Origin: Streptomyces sp. DSM 15324
GTDB lineage: Bacteria > Actinomycetota > Actinomycetes > Streptomycetales > Streptomycetaceae
Assembly: GCF_001514285.1 (NCBI RefSeq)
Contig: NZ_KQ949031.1
Coordinates: 1-64,000 of the forward strand
Length of the DNA: 64,000 nt
Direction: 5' to 3'
In this document: positions 9,894 through 17,663 of the stretch, piece by piece
How positions within the stretch are numbered: the first letter of the stretch is position 1
How the letters are laid out: each line of letters starts with the position of its first letter
Notes under the pieces: generated by a model
The model's input: the letters and a program-made list of their open reading frames with translations, nothing else
What the model was told of the DNA's origin: nothing
Database searches by the model: none
Made by a program: the position numbers and the translations under genes

Positions 9894-11182
9894 CGACAGA
9901 CGCGTTCACATCGGTGGTGGGCCGCTTCGACGGCACGCGCGACGAGGCCGAACGGTACGACAGGGCCGACCCGCTCGGGTTTCTGCGCGACCGCTTCGTG
10001 CACGCCGAGCCGGACCTGATCTACCTGGACGGCAACTCGCTCGGGCGACTGCCCGCCGCCACCGCGGACTTCGTGGCCGACGTCGTGCGCGACGGCTGGG
10101 GCCGCGGCCTGATCCGCTCCTGGAACGACTGGATCGACTGGAGCGGGCGGATCGGCGACCGGCTGGCGGCCCATGTCCTCGGCGCCGGCCCGGGCGAGGT
10201 GGCGCTGTCCGACTCGACCACCGTCAACCTCTACAAGCTCGCCTGGGCGGCCCTCGACCTCGCCCCGCACCGGCACGCCCTCGTGGTGGACGCGGACGAC
10301 TTCCCCACCAACAGGTACGTCGCCCAGGGCCTCGCACGGCAACGCGGCCTCAGCCTGCGCCTGGTCCACTCCGACCTGGACCGGGGCATGGACCTGGAGC
10401 GGCTGCGGGCCGTGCTCGACGACGAGGTCGCCCTCGTCATCCTGTCGCACGTGGCGTACCGCAGCGGGGCGCTGGCCGACATGGCCGCCGTCAACGCCAT
10501 GGCCCGCGAGGCCGGGGCGCTGGTGCTGTGGGACCTGTCCCACGCCGCCGGGGCGGTTCCGGTCCGGCTCACCGAGGACGGCGCGGACCTCGCCGTCGGC
10601 TGCACCTACAAGTACCTCAACGGCGGCCCCGGCTCGCCTGCCTTTCTCTATGTCCGCCGCCCGCTGCAGCGGCGGCTCCGGCAGCCGGTCCAGGGCTGGT
10701 TCGGGCAGCGCGACCAGTTCGCGATGGCAGCGGACTTCGATCCCGTCGAGGGGATCGACCGGTTCCTGACGGGCACGCCGCCGATGCTCTCCACGGCCGC
10801 ACTGGTGCCCGCGCTCGGGCTGGTCGAGGAGGCGGGCGTCGACCGGCTGCGGGCGAAAGGCCGCCTGCTCGGCGAACTCGCCGTGGACCTCGCGGCCCGC
10901 TGGCTCGCATCGCTCGGGTTCCGGCTGGCCTCCCCGGAGGATCCGGACGGGCGCGGCTCGCACATCACCCTGTGGCACCCGGAGGCCTGGCGGATCTGCC
11001 GGGCACTGGCCGACGAAGCGGGCGTCGTCTGCGACTACCGGGAGCCCGACCGGCTGCGCATCGGGCCGTCCCCGGCGTACACCCGCTTCACGGACGTCTG
11101 GGACGCGCTCGACCGGACCAGGCGCCTGGTGGATAGCGGCCGGCACACCCGACTGCCGCGCGAGAAGGCCCGCATCACCTGA
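9890..11182 (+). CDS. kynU: Kynureninase (possibly hydroxykynureninase), PLP-dependent
   Basis: A 430-residue fold-type I aminotransferase-like enzyme. Family hallmarks are YLDGNSLG near the N-terminus, SDSTTVNLYK, the WDLSHAAGA cofactor segment and the PLP lysine in CTYKYLNGGPG. The length is normal for KynU (about 410-430 aa). The ATG at 9890 overlaps the formamidase stop by 4 bp, which fixes the start. It would cleave kynurenine, 3-hydroxykynurenine or methyl-3-hydroxykynurenine to the matching anthranilate plus alanine. In actinomycin pathways this yields 4-methyl-3-hydroxyanthranilate, the half-chromophore. Its presence argues against quinoline or quinoxaline chromophore pathways, which do not need it. 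Substrate preference cannot be read from sequence. Confidence 0.92.
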   Translation: MTTDAFTSVVGRFDGTRDEAERYDRADPLGFLRDRFVHAEPDLIYLDGNSLGRLPAATADFVADVVRDGWGRGLIRSWNDWIDWSGRIGDRLAAHVLGAGPGEVALSDSTTVNLYKLAWAALDLAPHRHALVVDADDFPTNRYVAQGLARQRGLSLRLVHSDLDRGMDLERLRAVLDDEVALVILSHVAYRSGALADMAAVNAMAREAGALVLWDLSHAAGAVPVRLTEDGADLAVGCTYKYLNGGPGSPAFLYVRRPLQRRLRQPVQGWFGQRDQFAMAADFDPVEGIDRFLTGTPPMLSTAALVPALGLVEEAGVDRLRAKGRLLGELAVDLAARWLASLGFRLASPEDPDGRGSHITLWHPEAWRICRALADEAGVVCDYREPDRLRIGPSPAYTRFTDVWDALDRTRRLVDSGRHTRLPREKARIT

Positions 11183-11215
11183 CATCAGGCCCGCCTGTCG
11201 CGAACGGACGTCTCG

Positions 11216-11248
11216 ACCACCGATCTCTGGACACCACCGATCTCCGGA
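11216..11248. repeat. 17-bp-spaced tandem direct repeat upstream of the antiporter gene
   Basis: Two copies of ACCACCGATCTCyGGA lie at 11216-11231 and 11233-11248. They differ at one position (T versus C) and repeat with a 17-bp period. They sit in the 91-bp gap between the kynureninase stop and the antiporter start. This may be a regulator-binding site or chance slippage; nothing else in the gap is recognisable. Confidence 0.5.
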
Positions 11249-11273
11249 CCGCATCCCCCGGGAGCGCACGGCT

Positions 11274-12545
11274 ATGACCACCCATCAGGTGACCATGCTC
11301 TTCCTCGCTCTGGCGGCGATCTCGCTCCTGGCGGCAGCCGCCGGGGCCCTGGCCCGGCGGCTGCGCCAGCCACCGGTCATCGGCGAGGTCCTCCTCGGCG
11401 TGCTGCTGGGCCCGACGCTGCTCGACGGCGCCGTCTCGGACACGCTGTTCCCCGCGGAGATCCGCCCCTTCCTCACCGCCCTGGCGAACATCGGCGTGGC
11501 CCTGTTCATGTTCGGTGTGGGCGCGGAGCTGGACGCGGGGATGATGCGCGGACGCCGGGTCGTGGCCGGCACCGTCGCGGCCGGCTCCATCGCCCTGCCC
11601 TTCGCGCTCGGCGCGCTGCTCGCCCTGTATCTGTTCCACGCTCACCCGACCGACGACCGGACGGGATTCGTGCTGTTCATGGGCGCCGCGATGTCGGTCA
11701 CCGCGTTCCCGGTGCTGGCCCGTATCCTCACCGATCGCGGGATGCAGCGCACCTGGCTGGGAACCGTCGCGCTGGCCTGTGCCGCGATCGACGACGTGCT
11801 GGCCTGGACGCTGTTGGCCGTCTTGGTGGCGGTCAGCGGGGCGGGCACCGGTGCCCCGTGGCTCCTCCTGCTCTTTGTGCCGTACGTGCTGCTGATGGTC
11901 ACGGTCGTCCGGCCCCTCCTGCGCCGCCTCCTGGAGAACCGGAGCATGGACGGACCGGGCCGTTCGGCCGCGCTGGTCGTGGTCCTCGTCGGCCTGCTGA
12001 CCTCTGCCGCCTTCACCGAGTGGATCGGCCTGCACTTCATCTTCGGCGCCTTCGCCTTCGGCGCGGTCATGCCGCGACGTACCTCCGCGGGCGAGCCGTC
12101 GGACGTCACCGGCCAGGTCCGGACGCACATGTCCACCCTGAACGATCTGCTGCTGTTGCCCATCTTCTTCATCGTGGCGGGTCTGAAGGTGGACCTGTCC
12201 GGTATGAGCGGCACCGACGTCGTGGAGCTCGCACTCATCCTGGCCGCGGCGGTGGGCGGCAAGTTCGCCGGAGCCTTCCTCGCGGCCCGCGCCACCGGCA
12301 TGAAGAACCGGCCGGCGAGCGCGCTCGCCGTCCTCATCAACACGCGCGGTTTGACGGAACTCATCATCCTCACCGTCGGTCTGCAACTAGGCTTGCTGGA
12401 CGAGGAGTTGTACTCGATCATGGTGGTGATGGCACTCGTCACCACGGCGATGGCCGGCCCGCTGCTGCAACTGATCTACCCCGCGCGCCCGGCCGCGCCC
12501 ACGCCGGAGCAGAGCGAATCCCTCCCGCACGAGGTGACTCGTTGA
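11274..12545 (+). CDS. CPA2-type cation:proton antiporter (Na+/H+ or K+/H+ exchanger domain)
   Basis: A 423-residue integral membrane protein with about 12 hydrophobic segments across its length. It shows the family's PPVIGEVLLGVLLGP segment after the first helix and the discontinuous-helix region NIGVALFMFGVG. A later ACAAIDDVLAW segment carries the acidic ion-binding residues, as in the KefB/NapA/CPA2 group. There is no C-terminal TrkA-N domain, so it is the short form. It sits between kynureninase and MbtH with gaps of 91 and 196 bp, all on the same strand. Related exchangers occur in several Streptomyces antibiotic clusters; a role in pH homeostasis or export during production is only inference. 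Confidence 0.85.
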   Translation: MTTHQVTMLFLALAAISLLAAAAGALARRLRQPPVIGEVLLGVLLGPTLLDGAVSDTLFPAEIRPFLTALANIGVALFMFGVGAELDAGMMRGRRVVAGTVAAGSIALPFALGALLALYLFHAHPTDDRTGFVLFMGAAMSVTAFPVLARILTDRGMQRTWLGTVALACAAIDDVLAWTLLAVLVAVSGAGTGAPWLLLLFVPYVLLMVTVVRPLLRRLLENRSMDGPGRSAALVVVLVGLLTSAAFTEWIGLHFIFGAFAFGAVMPRRTSAGEPSDVTGQVRTHMSTLNDLLLLPIFFIVAGLKVDLSGMSGTDVVELALILAAAVGGKFAGAFLAARATGMKNRPASALAVLINTRGLTELIILTVGLQLGLLDEELYSIMVVMALVTTAMAGPLLQLIYPARPAAPTPEQSESLPHEVTR

Positions 12546-12610
12546 CCCCGCGCCGCACCGCAAAGAACGCACCGGTCCGTCCCGCCGGCGGGACACACGA
12601 CAGGCGCGCG

Positions 12611-12649
12611 GCCGCCGGATAAGGTGATTCCGGAAATCGCGCCGGCGGC
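12611..12649 (+). terminator. Candidate stem-loop between antiporter and mbtH
   Basis: GCCGCCGG (12611-12618) and CCGGCGGC (12642-12649) can pair around a 23-nt loop. The stem lies 66 nt after the antiporter stop and 93 nt before the mbtH start. No T tract follows, as is usual for Streptomyces terminators. It could equally be a chance GC-rich pairing. Confidence 0.35.
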
Positions 12650-12741
12650 GGCCGGCAGACGCCCGCTCAGCCTCCTTCCCTTGCTGCTTTTCTGGTGAGA
12701 AGAAAAACCTCGCGTCCACCGTCCTACTGAGGGAGCATAGA

Positions 12742-12954
12742 ATGTCCAACCCGTTCGACGACTCCGATGGCACGTTTCTCGTGCTCGTCAACGAGGAAGG
12801 CCAGCATTCGCTCTGGCCGGCTTTCGCCGAGGTGCCGGCGGGCTGGACCGTGGCCCTCCAGGAAACCGATCGACAATCGTGCCTGGACTACGTCGAGGAA
12901 CACTGGACCGATATGCGACCGCTCAGCCTCGTGCGGCAGATGGGAGAAGCGTGA
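12742..12954 (+). CDS. acmR: MbtH-family protein (NRPS adenylation chaperone)
   Basis: A 70-residue protein with all the conserved MbtH marks: NPFDD at the N-terminus, SLWP, an AGW segment and a second tryptophan block (EHWTDMRP). MbtH proteins bind the N-terminal adenylation subdomain and are often required for its solubility or activity. The ATG is preceded by GAGGGAGC with good spacing. The stop overlaps the next start by one base (TGATG), so the following gene is coupled to it. The expected partner is the upstream NRPS and its companions outside the window. The acmR name follows the actinomycin cluster analogy; family identity is certain, orthology is not tested. Confidence 0.95.
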   Translation: MSNPFDDSDGTFLVLVNEEGQHSLWPAFAEVPAGWTVALQETDRQSCLDYVEEHWTDMRPLSLVRQMGEA

Positions 12955-13517
12955 TGGGCGCCGACATGCAGCAGTTCCTGCTGACCGAGGACGATCTGGA
13001 CGAGTCGTTCTTCGGCGAGGAGCCCAGTGTCGCGTACGATCCCGTCTTCGTCTCCGGCGACGAGTCGGGCAGGGTGCTCATCGACCTGATCAATATGCTC
13101 ACCCACGGCTCGCACCCGGAGGCCTCGGACCACGCCTCCGCGCTCTACACCAGCGTCGTCGGATCGGTGGTCTTCCACAACGTCTCGCGGTTCGCCGGCA
13201 CCGGCGCCCAGCGGGTCTTCCAGGAGTTCGTGGAAGCCCTCCACAAGTGCGACGCCTACCGGATGCAGTTGAACGACGGCATGCAGTTCGACGTCTCCAA
13301 GGCCGCCGTGGAACCGCTCGACGGGAGCACCGGCGACGCGGTGGTCACACGGTGGGTGACGACGTCGGAGGAGTACCGGATCGAGGGCTCCTGGGCGGTC
13401 GCCGTCGAGGGCGACGTCCTGTCGTTCGTCAACGTGCGCGTCCCCGACGCGTCCGCGATCCACCGACTGGCCCGCATGGCCCTCGACCGGCTCGCGGGGC
13501 GGGCGGCGTCCTCCTGA
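12954..13517 (+). CDS. Unknown protein coupled to mbtH
   Basis: A 187-residue acidic protein starting at the ATG that overlaps the mbtH stop by one base, with GGGAGAAG upstream. It has no signal peptide or membrane segment. The N-terminal pattern QQFLLTEDDLDE and a central FQEFVEALHKC helix vaguely recall the PknH-like sensor/DUF3558-type lipoprotein fold. That fold is normally secreted, whereas this protein has no export signal, so the link is weak. Tight coupling to mbtH suggests a role in the same pathway, for example as an accessory or regulatory protein. I do not recognise the family and assign no function. Confidence 0.8.
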   Translation: MGADMQQFLLTEDDLDESFFGEEPSVAYDPVFVSGDESGRVLIDLINMLTHGSHPEASDHASALYTSVVGSVVFHNVSRFAGTGAQRVFQEFVEALHKCDAYRMQLNDGMQFDVSKAAVEPLDGSTGDAVVTRWVTTSEEYRIEGSWAVAVEGDVLSFVNVRVPDASAIHRLARMALDRLAGRAASS

Positions 13518-13544
13518 CGACCGCGCCCCCGTCGCGGTCACGGC

Positions 13545-13589
13545 ACACGAGGCGGCGGGCCGGATTCACTTCCGGTCCGCCGCCCCGTG
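13545..13589. terminator. Bidirectional stem-loop terminator between convergent genes
   Basis: A 14-bp stem, 13551-13564 with 13571-13584, has one G-T pair and a 6-nt loop (TTCACT). It is extended by CACG/CGTG at the outside after one mismatch. It lies midway between the stop of the mbtH-coupled gene (+) and the stop of the DUF6875-type gene (-), and can serve both. Confidence 0.75.
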
Positions 13590-13614
13590 CGTGCCTTCTC
13601 GCGCCGACCGTACG

Positions 13615-14250
13615 CTACGTCGGGTAGCCGTAGGCCCGCGCCGCCCCCAGGTAGTGCTCCACACGGAACTGATCGTCCGACTCCATCGACTCGGGCGTGT
13701 AGAACTTCCCGAACTTCTCCCGGTACTTCTCGAACCAGTGCCGGTGCTCGGACAGGAAGAAGATGTCGTGCAGGGCGATCGTACGGATGGCGAGGACGGG
13801 CACCGGCGCCCTGCTCACCGCGAAGTCCGGATTCCTGGCCGCCGTGACCTCGCAGTTCTCATGGAACTGGCCCACCATCAGACCCTGCTCGACGAACTCG
13901 TCCTTCACGCGTATCTGCGCCTCGTCGAGCAGCTTGGTGTCCTCGGAGCGCAGGTCGGGAAGGACGACGATCATCGACCGCAGCATGGGGTTCCGGCCCT
14001 GCCAGGAGATCAGCCCGTACTCGCGCAGGCTGCTCCGCGCGATCTCCTCGATGAGCTCGAGCGTGGGCGAGTGCCCTACGAACCGCACCCGTGTCTCCAG
14101 GGTCCTGTTCTTGCGTGAAGGTGCGACGAACGGGCAGATCGGGCCGATGCGGCCGATCTCCGGATGGCGGGCCGAAATGTACTCGGTCAGCCAGGAGTCG
14201 ACGACGGCCAGCGTAGAGTCAATGCTGACGACGCTTTCACCGGAACTCAT
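13615..14250 (-). CDS. DUF6875-type protein, divergent from ferredoxin/P450
   Basis: A 211-residue soluble protein. The N-terminal part has RIGPICPFVAPSRKN followed by TLETRV, which fits the 'CPF' signature I associate with DUF6875. The rest has no motif I can tie to catalysis. The ATG at 14250 has GAGAGG upstream. It is transcribed away from the ferredoxin-P450 pair across a 240-bp divergent region containing a long perfect palindrome. Proteins of this family turn up in natural-product clusters without a defined role, so function is unknown. Its opposite strand and shared control region suggest independent regulation inside the cluster. Confidence 0.75.
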   Translation of the reverse strand: MSSGESVVSIDSTLAVVDSWLTEYISARHPEIGRIGPICPFVAPSRKNRTLETRVRFVGHSPTLELIEEIARSSLREYGLISWQGRNPMLRSMIVVLPDLRSEDTKLLDEAQIRVKDEFVEQGLMVGQFHENCEVTAARNPDFAVSRAPVPVLAIRTIALHDIFFLSEHRHWFEKYREKFGKFYTPESMESDDQFRVEHYLGAARAYGYPT

Positions 14251-14294
14251 TCAGATACAGCCTCTCGAATCGCGCCGACGGACATGGTTGGAAA

Positions 14295-14324
14295 CGGCTT
14301 TGTCCCGCTGGCGGGACAAAGCCG
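14295..14324. promoter_or_regulatory. 14-bp perfect palindrome in divergent promoter region (candidate operator)
   Basis: CGGCTTTGTCCCGC (14295-14308), a TG spacer, and its exact reverse complement at 14311-14324. It lies between the divergent starts of the DUF6875-type gene (14250) and the ferredoxin gene (14491). Length and perfect symmetry fit an operator for a dimeric repressor acting on both transcripts. A hairpin role is also possible. No regulator gene lies adjacent within the window. Confidence 0.65.
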
Positions 14325-14490
14325 GACTGGCCCGGGGGAAGCACGGACAAGCTTGCCTGATCGAATCTTGCTGCACTAGCGTCGGCCAAACGGTGCCGGT
14401 ATCGATGAAACGTGGAATTCCCTGGGCGGAATGACGCGTACAACGAAATCGTGCAGCTTCCGAACCATGCCGACCAGAGGAGTCGCACAG

Positions 14491-14685
14491 GTGCGCATCA
14501 GCATCGACCGGGACGGCTGTATCGGCAGCGGACAATGCGCGCTGACCGCTCCCGACGTATTCGCCCAGGACGACGTGGGAATCGTCTACGTACTGCCGGG
14601 CGGTGCGGAGGAAGCGGAGAACCGGTTGATTCGACAGGCGGAACTCGCCTGTCCGGTGCAGGCCATCGCAGTCGTCGAGGACTGA
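14491..14685 (+). CDS. acmN: [3Fe-4S]-type ferredoxin, P450 redox partner
   Basis: A 64-residue ferredoxin starting at GTG 14491 with CAGAGGAG 8 nt upstream; an earlier in-frame ATG at 14431 lacks a ribosome site. Cluster ligands are visible in CIGSGQC and in ACPVQAI near the C-terminus, the pattern of single-cluster Streptomyces ferredoxins of the SuaB/SoyB type. It ends 24 nt before the P450 start and both share strand and spacing of an operon. It therefore very likely passes electrons from a ferredoxin reductase to that P450. The acmN symbol is by analogy with actinomycin X clusters. Confidence 0.9.
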   Translation: MRISIDRDGCIGSGQCALTAPDVFAQDDVGIVYVLPGGAEEAENRLIRQAELACPVQAIAVVED

Positions 14686-14709
14686 CGTCACGAGGAGGAA
14701 CCGAAGCGC

Positions 14710-15990
14710 ATGTCCACGCCTCCACCCGTTTCACAGGCGGACCTTGACGCGGAACCGCACGCCATGTCCCAGGACCTGATGACCGATCCGTTCGGCGGCT
14801 ACGGACGGCTGCGGGAACAGGCCCCCGTCGTGCACGGACGGTATCTCGACGGCACACCGGCCTGGTTCGTCACGCGTTACGACGACGTCCGCGCGCTGCT
14901 GCACGACCGCCGGCTCGTCAACACACCGGCCTCGGTGCCCGGTACCACCGGCGAGGACCCGCGGCTGAAGATGATGGACATGCTCGCCATTCCCGAGGAG
15001 CTGCGTCCCTACCTGCTCGGTTCCATGCTCGACACCGATCCGCCGGAACACACCCGGCTGCGCCGGCGGGTGCTCCGTGAGTTCACCGCGCGGCGCGTGC
15101 TGAACCTGCGGCCCCAGATCGAGCACATCACCAAGCGGCTGCTGGACGGACTGCCGGAGCACGCAGTCGACGGCGTCACCGACCTGCTCACGCACTACGC
15201 CTACCCGCTGTCGATCCAGGTGATCTGCGACCTGGTGGGCGTTCCCGAGCCGGAGCGCGACAGGTGGCAGCAGTGGGGCGACGATTTGATCACCATGAGG
15301 CCGGAGCGCCTCGCGACGTCGTTCCCCGCCATGATCGAGCACACCCACGAGCTGATCCGGAAACGCCGTGCCGACCTCGGAGACGATCTGCTGAGCGGAC
15401 TCATCCGGGGCCAGGACGAGACGGACGGCAGCATCAGCGACATGGAGATCGTGACGTTCGTCGTGACGCTCGTCCTCGCCGGCCACGAGACGACCGCCCA
15501 CCTCATCAGCAACGGCACGGCCGCCCTGCTCTCCCACCCCGACGAGTTGGACTACCTCAGGTCCCACCCCGAGGCCGTGCCCGGCGCGGTGCACGAGCTG
15601 ATGCGGTGGTGCGGCCCGGTGCACACGAGCCGACTGCGCTACGCCGCCGAGGACCTGGAGGTCGCCGGCACCCGGATCCCCCGCGGCGACGCCGTCCTTC
15701 TGGTCTTCGTCTCGGCCAACTACGATCCACGCCGCTACACCGATCCGGAACGCCTCCACCTGCGGCGCCACCCCTCGGGCCAGGCCGAGAACCACCTCGG
15801 CTTCGGCCACGGGATCCACTACTGCCTCGGTGCCTCCCTCGCCCGGCAGGAAGCCGAGGTCGCCTTCGCCGCCCTGTTCGAACGCTATCCGGACATACGG
15901 CTCGCTCGGGACCCGGAGGAACTGGAGCGCCGGGAGCGCCTGAAGCTGCCCGGACACTGGCGCCTCGCCCGGTTGCCAGTGATCGTTTGA
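14710..15990 (+). CDS. acmM: Cytochrome P450 (class I, soluble), probable tailoring enzyme
   Basis: A 426-residue bacterial P450. It has the I-helix motif AGHETT (about residue 258), the K-helix ExxR in HELMRW, and the heme loop FGHGIHYCLG with the axial cysteine. The ATG follows GAGGAGG at 14692-14698. It is coupled to the ferredoxin upstream and ends this side of the cluster. In actinomycin X producers a P450/ferredoxin pair converts peptide proline to 4-oxoproline; this pair could do that. Hydroxylation of a precursor or another residue remains possible. Family call is certain, substrate is inference. Confidence 0.93.
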   Translation: MSTPPPVSQADLDAEPHAMSQDLMTDPFGGYGRLREQAPVVHGRYLDGTPAWFVTRYDDVRALLHDRRLVNTPASVPGTTGEDPRLKMMDMLAIPEELRPYLLGSMLDTDPPEHTRLRRRVLREFTARRVLNLRPQIEHITKRLLDGLPEHAVDGVTDLLTHYAYPLSIQVICDLVGVPEPERDRWQQWGDDLITMRPERLATSFPAMIEHTHELIRKRRADLGDDLLSGLIRGQDETDGSISDMEIVTFVVTLVLAGHETTAHLISNGTAALLSHPDELDYLRSHPEAVPGAVHELMRWCGPVHTSRLRYAAEDLEVAGTRIPRGDAVLLVFVSANYDPRRYTDPERLHLRRHPSGQAENHLGFGHGIHYCLGASLARQEAEVAFAALFERYPDIRLARDPEELERRERLKLPGHWRLARLPVIV

Positions 15991-16023
15991 CGCACCTGCG
16001 CAGCCCCGCTCGGGTCAGCGAAC

Positions 16024-16061
16024 GGTCAGCATCAGGCCGGACGGTTCCCGGCTTGCTGACC
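16024..16061. terminator. Stem-loop between convergent P450 and TIR-operon ends
   Basis: GGTCAGCA (16024-16031) pairs with TGCTGACC (16054-16061). An inner GCCGG/CCGGC stem (16036-16040 with 16048-16052) sits inside. The structure starts 34 nt after the P450 stop and faces the end of the minus-strand operon, so it can terminate either transcript. Confidence 0.5.
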
Positions 16062-16098
16062 TGCACCGCGGCAGGGGTCCTGCTGCCCCGCCCCGCGA

Positions 16099-16542
16099 CT
16101 ATTCCCGGTGCGGGGACGGATCCGGCGGGAAGGCCAGGCCGGTGACGGTGCCGGCCTGGACGATCGGGCCGTACTGGGTACCGCCGGAGACGGTGTTGTG
16201 CACCGTCGCTGGGCGGCCCGCTGCGGCGGCCGCCAGTCGGCGCAGCGACGCCCCGAGAGCACTCAGTTCCTCGCCGGTGAGCGCCCCGGCTTCCACCAGC
16301 CCGCAGAGATGAGTCTGCCACTCGGCCGCGATGCCGGCCGCGGCGCGCTCGTCCGCCGCGGTGTCCGTGAGGAGCAGCCGCGCACGCGCGTCGTCCAGGC
16401 CGGTGATCGCGACGGCGTCCGCGCCCGCACGTGCCAGGAACCGGCCCATCAGTGCGCGGGCGTGCGTCCAGGAATCGGTGACCATGAGGGAGACCAGGGT
16501 GGTGGCCCCCGATGCCGCGATCGCGGCCAGTTCTGCGTCCAT
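16099..16542 (-). CDS. Small protein with C-terminal amyloid-signalling-like motif, last gene of TIR operon
   Basis: A 147-residue protein starting at 16542 with AGGAGG 7 nt upstream. The first 115 residues form an Ala-rich, mostly helical domain with no recognised family. The C-terminus reads NTVSGGTQYGPIVQAG followed by TVTG. This is the N-x-V-x-G...G-x-V-V-Q-A-G-x-V-x-G pattern described for bacterial amyloid signalling sequences (BASS, PP/RHIM-like) that pair NLR-type proteins with effectors. The TIR protein of the same operon carries a related segment, so the two could assemble homotypically. It lies 44 bp after the two-TM gene. Motif recognition is by eye and the function is inference. 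Confidence 0.8.
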   Translation of the reverse strand: MDAELAAIAASGATTLVSLMVTDSWTHARALMGRFLARAGADAVAITGLDDARARLLLTDTAADERAAAGIAAEWQTHLCGLVEAGALTGEELSALGASLRRLAAAAAGRPATVHNTVSGGTQYGPIVQAGTVTGLAFPPDPSPHRE

Positions 16543-16586
16543 CGCGTCCTCCTGGATGCGCAGGGATGAAATGTCCGGGTCGACGG

Positions 16587-17663
16587 TCAGCCCGTGCCGG
16601 CCGGCGGCCCCAGGTCGGGCGCCGGTTCCGCTCCGGTCTCGGGAGCGGGAGGTCTCGGCGGATCGAATCGGCGTAGGAGGTCCTCCGCTGTCTCATGGCG
16701 GTTGTGCTGCTCGACGAGCTGCGAGAACTGTCGGGCCAGCATCGCCCGCCGGTCGTCGTCCTCCGTGAAGCCCATGGCTTCGAAGAACCCCGACAGGTGG
16801 TCTGCAGCCGAGGGCTCACGGGCCGGGAGATCGGCAGACTCCGTGCCGATGTCCGGCGTCCAGGGTCCTCCTGGCCGGTTCGGCAGCATCTCGAGCAGGC
16901 GCTCGGGGATGTCGGTGTCGTTGGCAGCGGAGGTCAGCTGCGCCAGCAGGGGGAGGTCGGCCACGGTCTTCGCCACGTGCTCGTCGTTCCTGGTGAGCCA
17001 CCACACGACGGCGCTGCGGGTGTCCTTGAGGGCGTCCTCGCCCAGATACCGGCGCTTGCTCTGCTCGTACTTGCGCTGGTGCTCCCAGACCGCCTCGTCC
17101 TTGCGTACGCCGGCGAGCCGATCCAGACGCTCCTGATCCTCTTCGGGCAACGTGAGGTTGACGTCCTCCGCCATCGCCCGGAGGTGGCCCGTGGAATCGG
17201 GGCACATGCGGCTGAGGGCGCCACCGAGTTCGTGCTGAAGGAGCGAGGCGTGGCCGGGTTCCCGTTTCTCGGCAATCGCGCGGGCCCGGCTGAGGACCGC
17301 GTCGACGGCGAGGCCGGCCGGGTTGACGACCGTGCCGCGCCCCGGACCGTCGGCGAAGCACCACCGTACGGTCGCCGAGAAGACGAAGTGGTAGTCGTCC
17401 CAGAGGCTCGGGAGCGCGACTCGGTTGACGCGGTACTCGGTTCGCTCCACCGGGGCAGCCGTGAGCTGCTCCTCGAAGCTGACCGGCACCGGGCCGCGGC
17501 GCTGCGAGGCCACCCGGAAGGTCACCGCGGGCAGCACGAGAAGAAGCGCGGCCAGCGCCGGCCACGTCCAGCCGGGCCATCGCTGCACCAGGCCGACGAT
17601 GGTCAGCAGCAGGCCGCACATAACAGTGAGGAACACGGTCGTCGTCTTGCGTGCGGTCGTCAT
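16587..17663 (-). CDS. Membrane-anchored protein of unknown function in TIR operon
   Basis: A 358-residue protein starting at ATG 17663, which overlaps the upstream NTPase stop by 4 bp and has GGGAG upstream. A longer frame reaches 17846 but would run into the NTPase gene. Two adjacent hydrophobic helices occupy about residues 7-50 and the remaining 300 residues are hydrophilic, probably cytoplasmic. They include a charged helical stretch with EHQRKYEQSKRRYLGE and a proline-rich C-terminus. I see no enzymatic motif. Position between the NTPase and the motif-bearing small protein suggests it is a membrane-tethered part of the same system. Confidence 0.85.
   Translation of the reverse strand: MTTARKTTTVFLTVMCGLLLTIVGLVQRWPGWTWPALAALLLVLPAVTFRVASQRRGPVPVSFEEQLTAAPVERTEYRVNRVALPSLWDDYHFVFSATVRWCFADGPGRGTVVNPAGLAVDAVLSRARAIAEKREPGHASLLQHELGGALSRMCPDSTGHLRAMAEDVNLTLPEEDQERLDRLAGVRKDEAVWEHQRKYEQSKRRYLGEDALKDTRSAVVWWLTRNDEHVAKTVADLPLLAQLTSAANDTDIPERLLEMLPNRPGGPWTPDIGTESADLPAREPSAADHLSGFFEAMGFTEDDDRRAMLARQFSQLVEQHNRHETAEDLLRRFDPPRPPAPETGAEPAPDLGPPAGTG

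Noticed and set aside
1..15990. Quinoxaline or quinaldic-acid depsipeptide cluster (echinomycin/thiocoraline type)
   Set aside because: The two N-methylating modules look similar in layout, but the codes read Gly and Val rather than Cys, and a kynureninase is present, which fits an anthranilate-type chromophore better.
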